Assembly (NCBI GenBank): GCA_947174685.1
Contig: CAMWJY010000042.1
Span: forward strand, 1 to 7,034
DNA from: an uncultured Mollicutes bacterium
GTDB taxonomy: Bacteria > Bacillota_I > Bacilli_A > Acholeplasmatales > Anaeroplasmataceae
Reading direction: 5' to 3'
Length of the DNA stretch: 7,034 bases
Positions 1 through 6,364 of the stretch are shown piece after piece; the stretch's first letter is position 1; every line of letters begins with the position of its first letter. The notes under the pieces were generated by a model, which saw only the letters and a list, made by a program, of their open reading frames with translations, did no database searches and was not told the DNA's origin. A program made the translations under genes and the position numbers.

Positions 1-985
1 CTTAAAAAGTGAAGTTTATAGCTTCCCTTCTACAAAATATGCTAATCTTTTATCTGCATATAAAAGACTAGCTAAGGATGTTATGACTATAAAGCTAGAG
101 GATCCGTATTATAAGAAGCTCCAACAAAGCATTGAAAAGGAATATAGCTCTTTAGTAGAGTTAAGCCGTATTTTTGATATTCTTTCTTATAGAAAAAATA
201 TTATTTTATCTATCGTTGGAAATGGAATTTTCTTTTTAGATTTATTTATAGCTATCTTCTTTAATTCCTTTACAAAGAGATTAAAATCAATAGAAGAATG
301 CTTAGATGCTTTATCTGAGCTTGAGCTAATGCTTTCCTTAGCTACGATTGGAATGGATCAAGAGGTTTACTCACTACCAACGATTACAGAGGGCTTTAAA
401 ATTGTTGAAGGGTATCATCCTTTAGTAAAGGCTTGTGTTCCAAATTCCTTTGAATTTAAGAATGGAATTGTTCTTACAGGAAGTAATATGTCTGGGAAGA
501 CAACATTTATGCGTATGCTAGGTGTAAACCAGGTTTTAGCTAATGCTGGAGGTCTTGTTTGTGCAAAGGAGCTTCAAACAGGGCAGTACGAAGTGGTTAC
601 CTCCTTAAGAGCTAACGATATGCTTCAAGAAGGAATTTCTACCTTTTATGCTGAAGTAAACCGAATGAAAAGAATTATGGAAGAAAGTAAGAATCCGAAT
701 ACACTTGTTCTTGTTGATGAAATATTCAAAGGAACTAATGCTAAGGATAGAATATTTGCTGCCAAGGAGATTATTAAAAAACTCGACTCCTTAGGAGTTT
801 ACTTTTTGATCACTACGCATGATTTTGAATTATGCGATGTTGAATCCATTCAAAACTATCATTTTGATGAAGAATACATTGAAGATAAAATTAGCTTTGA
901 TTACAAAATAAAGGATGGCAAATGCCAAAAAACAAATGCCATCTATCTTCTTAAGCTTGCTGGTGTTTTAGATAAGGAACAATAA
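1..985 (+). CDS. MutS-family ATPase, C-terminal part (5' end outside window)
   Basis: The frame is open from base 2 with no stop upstream of the ATG at 83, so the gene is cut by the window edge and 83 is not its true start; 327 residues are visible. They carry the MutS ATPase domain: Walker A GSNMSGKTT at visible residues 160-168, Walker B LVLVDEIF around 235-242 (Asp239, Glu240) followed by the GTNAKDR signature, and TTHDFEL around 271-277. A hydrophobic stretch at about 67-87, followed by a helical 'LSELELMLSLA' segment and 'YHPLV', fits the core region of the membrane-associated MutS-related proteins of Bacillota (usually near 600 aa) better than classical MutS1. From family knowledge these are ATPases of uncertain role, not proven mismatch-repair proteins; the mismatch-reading N-terminal domain cannot be judged here. 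The gene stands apart from the downstream operon, with a hairpin terminator 113 bases after its stop. Its last 35 bases overlap the end of an antisense HAD pseudogene. Confidence 0.9.
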   Translation, partial: LKSEVYSFPSTKYANLLSAYKRLAKDVMTIKLEDPYYKKLQQSIEKEYSSLVELSRIFDILSYRKNIILSIVGNGIFFLDLFIAIFFNSFTKRLKSIEECLDALSELELMLSLATIGMDQEVYSLPTITEGFKIVEGYHPLVKACVPNSFEFKNGIVLTGSNMSGKTTFMRMLGVNQVLANAGGLVCAKELQTGQYEVVTSLRANDMLQEGISTFYAEVNRMKRIMEESKNPNTLVLVDEIFKGTNAKDRIFAAKEIIKKLDSLGVYFLITTHDFELCDVESIQNYHFDEEYIEDKISFDYKIKDGKCQKTNAIYLLKLAGVLDKEQ

Positions 986-1258
986 AATCTAAGGCACCAT
1001 TATCTTGATTCGTTTTAGTGGTTTGAAATTTTGTTCATTCTCTCCATTTTCATTGCCATCTGAATCTTACAACGCTTTATAAATTTATAATCTGTATAAG
1101 AATCACCTATCGCGATTGTAGGTGATTCTTTTAGTTTTAAGAGTCAAGCCTCCTTCTTAGGAAAGAGTTTTTCTTGATTTAGTAGTGTATTTTCTAAGTC
1201 TAAATAGATTTCCATGAATCTCACTAAGGGTATTATCGTATTCTAAAAATAAAATGTA
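951..1258 (-). pseudogene. decayed HAD-superfamily (Cof-like) phosphatase remnant
   Basis: Reading the minus strand gives HAD pieces in the right order. Bases 1258-1160 encode YILFLEYDNTLSEIHGN, like HAD motif I (hhhDxDGTL) but with Glu for the nucleophile Asp, then a stop at 1159. In a second frame, bases 1143-1018 encode SPTIAIGDSYTDYKFIK, a good match to motif IV (IAIGDs.ND...), followed by a degraded 'MAM' segment and a stop at 1017. A third piece in the first frame, bases 1022-951, reads TKTNQDNGALDFIVPYL, like the Cof C-terminus (sNdedGVa..l) and ends at TAA 953-951. Motifs I and IV are normally separated by well over 100 residues; here only about 45 codons lie between them, so the middle (substrate cap, motifs II and III) is gone. 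No ATG precedes motif I. A rival motif-I-like reading, MEIYLDLENTLL from 1215, exists in the second frame; only one can be original. Ordered motifs make chance unlikely, but no database search supports this. Confidence 0.72.
1098..1138 (+). terminator. rho-independent terminator after the MutS-like gene
   Basis: A perfect 12-bp inverted repeat (arms 1098-1109 and 1119-1130, AAGAATCACCTA and its complement) encloses a 9-base loop and is followed by TTAGTTTT. It lies 113 bases after the MutS-like stop and upstream of the operon promoter, the right place to end that transcript. The T-run is interrupted, so efficiency is uncertain. The arms coincide with codons of the antisense HAD remnant around its GDSY motif, so part of the symmetry may be inherited from that gene. 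Confidence 0.6.
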
Positions 1259-1267
1259 AAGAAAAAC

Positions 1268-1296
1268 TTTAAAAAAGGAGAAGTTTATTATATAAT
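1268..1296 (+). promoter_or_regulatory. sigma-A type promoter of the operon
   Basis: A perfect -10 box TATAAT at 1291-1296 lies 17 bases after a TTTAAA -35 element (1268-1273; four of six matches to TTGACA). Transcription would start near 1303, giving a leader of about 20 bases before the GTG start at 1324, too short for a riboswitch. A 6-bp inverted repeat AAACTT/AAGTTT (1264-1269 and 1281-1286) straddles the -35 and spacer and could be an operator, but it is short enough to be chance. No other promoter of this quality is evident further along the run. Confidence 0.7.
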
Positions 1297-1310
1297 AATA
1301 AAGAAAGCTA

Positions 1311-1317
1311 GAGGTGA
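1311..1317 (+). promoter_or_regulatory. ribosome binding site that fixes the GTG start
   Basis: GAGGTGA ends six bases before the GTG at 1324 (nine bases from the end of GAGG), an ideal spacing. The first ATG, at 1342, would sit 27 bases from the GAGG, so GTG is the better start. Confidence 0.75.
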
Positions 1318-1323
1318 TTTGTT

Positions 1324-2229
1324 GTGAATAGAATAATTTTAATGCAAATTGGCATTTTTAATATTGAATTTTCAACAATCATTAGTTTTTTACTTGGTGT
1401 AGTTATGGGATTCATAATCCTTTTACTTGTATATGCATTAGCTGTTATTTCTAGTATTAGAACTAAAAATTTTATTGCTAAAACAGAGGCAGATGATTTA
1501 ACTACACAAGAGGTTAAAGATATGGTTGCCCAGACACAACGGTCTTATAAGGATAGAACTTTAAGAAAGGATCTTTCTAGAGTGAGCTATTGTTATAGCC
1601 TAAGCAGAGACTTAGCCTATGGAATTGCCGTCAGGTTTTATCCTGAAAGCAATCACCCCTTTTTAGAATTATCAATTAATGAGCTTACCATGCTGACGGG
1701 CTATATTACTTCTAGAGTGGATGAAATTTTAAATCATAAAGGAATAAGGATGCTTCGTAAGCTGAAAATTTCAACGATCGTAAATTTGTCTTCTAAAACG
1801 AAGGATATTGAAGAATCTAAGGCTTTTCAGACAACCAAGGCAATCAGTCAGAACTTAAGTAAGGCAAAGTACGTTTTAGATATTATTAATCCTTTAAAAT
1901 GGGGAAGAAAGCTGATTGTTGATCGAATCATCAATTTAATTGTGGATCAAATCTGTCTTGTGATTATTTCTATTGTAGGTGAGGAAACCTATAAGATTTA
2001 TTCAAAGAAGGTATTCCATAAGGAAGTTGAAATTGATGCTGGAACAGAAGACCTGATTGAGGAGATGTCTGATTCTTTAAAATCTGCTGCCATAGAATTA
2101 AATGGAGAAGAGCCAGTTTCCAATCCAGCTATAGGCAAGCGTTTAAAGACAAAAGTTTATTATAAAAATATTGTAGAAGGAAATCTTACAACCTTTCATC
2201 CTAAGTATCCTTTGAAAAAGAATGTGTGA
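1324..2229 (+). CDS. single-pass membrane protein of unknown function, upstream of ftsK
   Basis: I do not recognise this 301-residue protein. A short N-terminus is followed by one strong transmembrane helix at about residues 18-45, then a positively charged 'SIRTKNF' stretch, which predicts a mostly cytoplasmic body. A mainly helical region follows (LSINELTMLTGYITSRVDEIL, split here as residues 116-130 and 131-136; then 141-155). A second hydrophobic or amphipathic stretch at about 198-219 follows the motif NPLKWGRKLIVDRI and leads into GEETYKIYSKK; it could be a re-entrant or buried helix. The tail is charged and lacks known catalytic motifs. It is the first gene after the promoter and ends 11 bases before ftsK, whose ribosome binding site overlaps its stop codon, so the two are probably translationally coupled. 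Since the FtsK lacks membrane helices, a role as its membrane partner is a reasonable guess, but only a guess. Confidence 0.85.
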   Translation: MNRIILMQIGIFNIEFSTIISFLLGVVMGFIILLLVYALAVISSIRTKNFIAKTEADDLTTQEVKDMVAQTQRSYKDRTLRKDLSRVSYCYSLSRDLAYGIAVRFYPESNHPFLELSINELTMLTGYITSRVDEILNHKGIRMLRKLKISTIVNLSSKTKDIEESKAFQTTKAISQNLSKAKYVLDIINPLKWGRKLIVDRIINLIVDQICLVIISIVGEETYKIYSKKVFHKEVEIDAGTEDLIEEMSDSLKSAAIELNGEEPVSNPAIGKRLKTKVYYKNIVEGNLTTFHPKYPLKKNV

Positions 2230-2240
2230 GGTAATGCGTT

Positions 2241-4550
2241 ATGAAAAAGAAAAAACAAATTGAAACTATTGAATTAGACGAGAAATTTACAATTCCCCAA
2301 ATTAGTTATACCTTAGAGGGCTTGTTAAAGGGAAAAACGAAATTTAAGCCTAGTCAAATTGTATCACCAGTTCATGGAACCCATATCGTAGATCGTATCC
2401 ATTATGTCGATAATAGTGGTAAAGTCAATGTCGATTATGGCTATGATTATATTCGAGATGAGAAGCATATTTCAGATGAAGAGCTTATCGCAAAGCATGG
2501 TACTAAGTATTATGAATTTAGTTATGTAAATAAACAGTTAACTGAGGAAGAAAAACGTGGTACTGACTATTCTAAAAAGGAAGTAAAGCCTGTTGCTGAG
2601 CCAGTTAAGGAAAACAAAACCTTAAGCTCCTTTTTCACTACAGGTGAGGATCTTGAAAAAGAGGAGGAAAAGGCTCCTATTTTAGATCCAGTAATTGAGG
2701 AGGAACTAGAGGCTCCGATTAATCCGCTTGAGGAAGATGCAGAATTTAATATTCGTATTTCTGTTGATGAGGAGAATGAGCCTTATGAGTATAATAGCTA
2801 TGATCATAATCTTCCTAAGCCAGAGCCTACCCCAATCCATAATTATGATTATCGTAGAGAGGATTTAGTTCCACCTAAAAAGAAGCCTACTCCTTATGAG
2901 CCAAAGCCTTCCTTTGAAGCAAAGCCTGTCTATGACACGGAGGAAAAGATAGAAGATATTGTTTATAATGATGCAGATGATTTTGTTGATCCAGTGCCAG
3001 AAGAAGAGATTGCACTTAAGGAAATTGTAGAGGAGCCAAAGCCTGTTTCTCCAAGACCTGCTGTCACTCCAAAAGAAGAACCAAAGTCTGCAAGACAAAG
3101 CTATGATGATTATAAGATTCCTTATAAGTCTTTATTCCCTGTAAGTGATGCTTCTTTAGAGGAGATGCCTGCTTGGCTTGAAGAAAAGAAGGAGATTATT
3201 AACCAGCAGCTACAAGCCTTTGGAATTGATGGAGAGGTTATTACCTATACAAAGGGACCTGCCTTCACACGTTATGAGATTATGCTAGCTCAAAATGTAA
3301 ATGTTAAAAAGATTAATAGTATCTATGATAACATTCAAATGGCTTTAAAAGCAAAGTCTATGCGTATTCAAGCGCCTATTCCTGGTAAAAATACAGTTGG
3401 TATAGAGGTTCCAAATGATAAGGCAGATATGGTAGCCTACGGAGATATCTTAACGGATGATTATATCAGCAGTAAAAAGAATTTGTTGATTGCTATGGGT
3501 AAGGATATTGATGGTACACCTGTATTCCAAAATATCATTGATATGCCACATGCTTTAATTGCGGGTGCTACAAAATCTGGTAAATCTGTATGTATCAATA
3601 CATTATTAGTATCTCTATTGATTAAGAATTCACCAGATCAATTAAAGCTTATCTTAGTTGACCCTAAGAAGGTTGAATTATCCTTCTATAACAATTTACC
3701 ACATTTAGCAACTCCTGTTATTGATGATCCAGTTATTGCAACAGAGGCACTTAAATGGGCTGTTGCTGAAATGGAAAGAAGATATGAGCTTTTAGCTATT
3801 TCTAGAGTAAGAAACATTGAGGACTATGCTAGAAAACGTGAAACTAAGCCAGAAATGGAAAATCTTCCATTCATTGTTATTGTTGTAGATGAGTTTAATG
3901 ACTTAATCATGCAATGTGGAGTAGAAGCAAATGATGCCATTGTACGTCTTGCTCAAAAGGCAAGAGCTGCAGGTATCCATATTATTCTTGCAACTCAGCG
4001 TCCTACTGTAAATGTAGTAAGTGGTACAATCAAGGCAAACATTACATGTCGTATTGCCTTTAGAGTTGCAACAGACGCGGATTCAAGAATCATTTTAGAT
4101 GAACAAGGTGCTGAAAGCTTACTTGGTCGTGGTGATATGCTAATTAAGAATAATGGTCTACCAGAACGTGTTCAGGGTGCCTATATTTCCGATGATGAAA
4201 TTGGCAATATTTGTGATTATATTTGTGAACACTATGAGCCAGATTTCTTTTTCACCCATGATGAGCTTCGTAAGAAAGCATCTGGTGGTTCAGCAGCAGG
4301 TGGAAATGGAAGAGAATCTGCAGCTGAATCTGAGGATTTATTATATCAGATTGCCCTATATTGTATTGAATCTGGAATGTGCTCTATTAATTCAATCCAA
4401 AATAGCTTTGGTTTAGGCTTTAACAGAGCATCACGCATTGTAGCACTGCTAGAAGAAAGAGGTATTGTATCTCCTAAGAATGGTACAAAGGGAAGAGAAA
4501 TTTTAGTTGATTCCTACCGTTTAAAGGAAATGTTTGATAACATAATGTAA
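2241..4550 (+). CDS. ftsK: FtsK/SpoIIIE-family DNA translocase without transmembrane domain
   Basis: This is an ATP-driven double-stranded DNA pump for clearing or segregating the chromosome at the division septum. The 769 residues divide into an N-terminal part (1-115) with FKPSQIVSPVHG at 35-46, an acidic and proline-rich low-complexity linker (about 118-290, many PKP/EEP repeats), the motor (about 295-680) and a C-terminal winged-helix gamma domain (about 695-769). Motor motifs are Walker A AGATKSGKSV (441-450), Walker B IVIVVDEFNDL (545-555), ATQRPTVNVVSGTIKANI (584-601) and LLGRGDML (627-634). No membrane helix is present, unlike classical FtsK or SpoIIIE; the layout resembles the soluble B. 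subtilis SftA/YtpT. The gamma domain keeps GFNRASR (726-732) but has QNSFGLGF where SpoIIIE has QRRFRIGY. The ATG at 2241 follows GAGG (2228-2231) by nine bases, and TAA at 2232 in the same frame rules out an upstream extension or fusion to the preceding gene. Whether it acts as FtsK or SftA is open. Confidence 0.93.
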   Translation: MKKKKQIETIELDEKFTIPQISYTLEGLLKGKTKFKPSQIVSPVHGTHIVDRIHYVDNSGKVNVDYGYDYIRDEKHISDEELIAKHGTKYYEFSYVNKQLTEEEKRGTDYSKKEVKPVAEPVKENKTLSSFFTTGEDLEKEEEKAPILDPVIEEELEAPINPLEEDAEFNIRISVDEENEPYEYNSYDHNLPKPEPTPIHNYDYRREDLVPPKKKPTPYEPKPSFEAKPVYDTEEKIEDIVYNDADDFVDPVPEEEIALKEIVEEPKPVSPRPAVTPKEEPKSARQSYDDYKIPYKSLFPVSDASLEEMPAWLEEKKEIINQQLQAFGIDGEVITYTKGPAFTRYEIMLAQNVNVKKINSIYDNIQMALKAKSMRIQAPIPGKNTVGIEVPNDKADMVAYGDILTDDYISSKKNLLIAMGKDIDGTPVFQNIIDMPHALIAGATKSGKSVCINTLLVSLLIKNSPDQLKLILVDPKKVELSFYNNLPHLATPVIDDPVIATEALKWAVAEMERRYELLAISRVRNIEDYARKRETKPEMENLPFIVIVVDEFNDLIMQCGVEANDAIVRLAQKARAAGIHIILATQRPTVNVVSGTIKANITCRIAFRVATDADSRIILDEQGAESLLGRGDMLIKNNGLPERVQGAYISDDEIGNICDYICEHYEPDFFFTHDELRKKASGGSAAGGNGRESAAESEDLLYQIALYCIESGMCSINSIQNSFGLGFNRASRIVALLEERGIVSPKNGTKGREILVDSYRLKEMFDNIM

Positions 4551-4565
4551 AGGACAAGTATTTCA

Positions 4566-5489
4566 ATGAATAGAAAACAAAAAAATAAACTGAAATCAGA
4601 GATGTCTCATGAAATCTATATTGAAGAAAATAATGAGCTCATCTTTAAAAAGTTAATCTATAACCCCCTTTTGAGAATCGTGGGCATGCTCGTATTATTG
4701 ATTTTTTCGGTAGTAAATCATAATCGTATTACGAAGCTTGCAGCCTTAACCTCAAATGCGATTTTCTCTTCTGAAGTAGTATTAGGCCATGTGACCTACT
4801 ATACAATTTTAGGAGTTACAATAGGGCTGTGCTTAATCACTTCCTGTGTATCCTTGATTTTAAAATCCAGTATGGATATGATGGATATAAAGGTATTAAG
4901 AAGAGCCTATCAAATTTATTCAGTTTATGATTTTGTTGTCTTTGTTATGTCGACCTTTGTTTGTTTATTCTTTATCATTATGATTCTTGTCACTCCTTGT
5001 AATATTTCTGGAAGCTCTATGGAAAATACATATCAGGATGGAGATCGAGTTTTATTATGGAATATTGGATATGCTCCTAAGGATGGAGATGTTATCGTAT
5101 TTGATTCTGCAAAGTACACAGATCGTCAATCTGCAGAAGCAAGATTTTACATCAAAAGAATTGTTGGAAAAGAAAATGATATTATTACCTATATTCCTCA
5201 AACTCTTACTACAGGAAGTCTATTCGTAAATAATACCTATATAGAAACGATTCAGCGTAGCCAATATAATATCATATTGAACTCCATTCATTTAGATTAT
5301 ACTTTAAAATTTCCTGTGCCAAGAGACAAGATATTGGTTTTTGGTGATAACCGTACTCCTGGTGGAAGTCATGATTCCAGAGGCTTCGGTTTTATCGATG
5401 AAAGCGAAGTTATTGGGAAGGTATTATTCCGATTCTATCCTTTTGGAAAGATTGGAAATCCAGATCCAAATTGGAAAACCAGCTCCTAA
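4566..5489 (+). CDS. lepB: signal peptidase I with extended multi-helix N-terminus
   Basis: This membrane-bound serine protease removes signal peptides from exported proteins on the outer face of the membrane, using a Ser-Lys dyad. Catalytic Ser151 lies in ISGSSMENTYQDGDRV (147-162; family SGxSMxPTL), and the general base is Lys197 in FYIKRIVG. Box D-like FVNN is at 220-223, and box E GDNRTPGGSHDSRGFG is at 260-275. The catalytic domain ends at about 295. Three hydrophobic helices, at about 35-51, 75-98 and 119-142, precede it; typical Bacillota enzymes have one and are about 170-190 aa, so the 307-aa length comes from this N-terminal extension and a loop near 203-250. The usual Pro after SMx is Asn154 (SMENT). 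ATG 4566 is preceded by AGGA (4551-4554), 15 bases after the ftsK stop. The placement fits cotranscription with rbgA downstream. Confidence 0.95.
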   Translation: MNRKQKNKLKSEMSHEIYIEENNELIFKKLIYNPLLRIVGMLVLLIFSVVNHNRITKLAALTSNAIFSSEVVLGHVTYYTILGVTIGLCLITSCVSLILKSSMDMMDIKVLRRAYQIYSVYDFVVFVMSTFVCLFFIIMILVTPCNISGSSMENTYQDGDRVLLWNIGYAPKDGDVIVFDSAKYTDRQSAEARFYIKRIVGKENDIITYIPQTLTTGSLFVNNTYIETIQRSQYNIILNSIHLDYTLKFPVPRDKILVFGDNRTPGGSHDSRGFGFIDESEVIGKVLFRFYPFGKIGNPDPNWKTSS

Positions 5490-5509
5490 GGCTTTAGATA
5501 GGTGGTTCT

Positions 5510-6364
5510 ATGCAAACGATACAATGGTTTCCTGGTCATATGGCCAAGGCGAAACGAGAAATTAGTGAAAAAATTAAACAAGTGGATTTGATAATTGAGC
5601 TTAAGGATGCGAGAATACCTTATGCTTCCACAAATCCTATGATTTCAGAAATAGTAGGGAATAAACCGAGATTAATTTTACTTTGTAAGAGCAGTTTAGC
5701 AGATCCAGCTGTAACAAAGGCTTGGATGGAGTATTATGCCTCTAAAGGAATTATCTCCCTTGATATTGATTCTATTACGGGCTATCATACGAAGGATATT
5801 TTAAAATATGCTACTCTTGCCTTGAAGGATGTATTTGAAAAAAGAAAAGCAAAGGGGATTACTTCCAAGACGATTAAGGCAATGATTTTAGGAATCCCAA
5901 ATGTTGGAAAATCCACCTTGATTAATACTATGGCTAAGCGCAAGGCAACGACAGTTGGGGATCGACCCGGTGTTACCAAGAATCAAACCTGGATTAAGAT
6001 AAGAGAAGATCTTTATCTATTAGATACCCCTGGTATTTTATGGCCAAAATTTGAGGACCAGGAGGTTGGCTTAAAGCTTGCTATGTGTGGTTCTATTAAG
6101 GATGAAATTTTAGATTTAAATGGTTTAGTTTTAAGAAGCTTAGATTATATATCTAAATATTATCCTCTGCAGTTAAAAAATAGATATAAAATAGAAATAA
6201 CTGATTCTCTTTCCATGCAGGAACAAATTGGCAAAAATCGAGGTTTTCTTTCCAAGGGTGGAATTGTAGATTTAGAAAGAACAAACCGTATGTTTATTAA
6301 TGAGCTTAGAGGTATGAAGATAGGAGCGATGAGCTATGAGCGACCAGAAGATCAACCTATATGA
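5510..6364 (+). CDS. rbgA: ribosome biogenesis GTPase RbgA (YlqF)
   Basis: RbgA is a circularly permuted GTPase required for late 50S subunit maturation (uL16 incorporation). The 284 residues match the roughly 282 aa of B. subtilis RbgA end to end, starting with MQTIQWFPGHMAKAKRE. The motif order is permuted: the G4 position is at 59-62, then G1 GIPNVGKST (128-136), G2 region ATTVGDRPGVTKNQ (146-159) and G3 DTPGILWPKFED (172-183). The C-terminal helical domain runs from about 187, with FINELRGMKIGAMSYERP (262-279) matching the family end. The odd feature is G4: NKAD in B. subtilis, aligned from memory with identical flanks (NKPR...LL and AD.AVT), is CKSS here, so both the Asn and the Asp that read guanine are missing. 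ATG 5510 follows AGGTGG (5500-5505), 20 bases after lepB. The 3' end overlaps rnhB by 29 bases, a pairing widespread in Bacillota. Confidence 0.95.
   Translation: MQTIQWFPGHMAKAKREISEKIKQVDLIIELKDARIPYASTNPMISEIVGNKPRLILLCKSSLADPAVTKAWMEYYASKGIISLDIDSITGYHTKDILKYATLALKDVFEKRKAKGITSKTIKAMILGIPNVGKSTLINTMAKRKATTVGDRPGVTKNQTWIKIREDLYLLDTPGILWPKFEDQEVGLKLAMCGSIKDEILDLNGLVLRSLDYISKYYPLQLKNRYKIEITDSLSMQEQIGKNRGFLSKGGIVDLERTNRMFINELRGMKIGAMSYERPEDQPI
6323..6326 (+). promoter_or_regulatory. ribosome binding site of rnhB inside rbgA
   Basis: GGAG lies nine bases before the ATG at 6336, inside the last codons of rbgA, and supports the overlapping start. Another ATG at 6329 is too close and out of frame; the next in-frame Met is residue 102, past the first catalytic pair. 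Confidence 0.65.

Noticed and set aside
914..943. Inverted repeat GATGGCA/TGCCATC inside the end of the MutS-like gene
   Set aside because: The 7-bp arms with a 16-base loop lie in coding sequence and are too weak to call. On the minus strand a T-containing run follows, so it might have been the terminator of the lost HAD gene, but this cannot be shown.
1144..1215. Small minus-strand frame MEIYLDLENTLLNQEK... of 23 codons as a real peptide gene
   Set aside because: It reads like HAD motif I but ends at TGA after 23 codons and has no ribosome binding site; it is better explained as part of, or coincident with, the HAD remnant.
986..1323. Riboswitch, small RNA or tRNA in the gap
   Set aside because: I found no cloverleaf, T-box or known riboswitch core. 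The promoter lies close to the first gene, leaving a leader of only about 20 bases, and the rest is explained by the HAD remnant and a terminator.
2865..3098. Antisense open frame of 77 codons within ftsK
   Set aside because: It arises opposite the low-complexity Pro/Glu linker, gives a Trp/Arg/Leu-rich peptide with no family features, and has no ribosome binding site that I can see.
4153..4416. Open frame overlapping the 3' part of ftsK
   Set aside because: The overlapping ftsK frame encodes conserved motor and gamma sequence; this is a shifted-frame shadow.
4987..5229. Open frame inside lepB
   Set aside because: It is a shifted reading of the catalytic region of signal peptidase I.
5341..5565. 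Open frame spanning the lepB-rbgA junction
   Set aside because: It lies in another frame over the conserved ends of both genes and has no independent support.
5785..5979. Antisense open frame of 64 codons within rbgA
   Set aside because: It is the complement of the conserved GTPase motifs G1 and G2 and has no features of its own.
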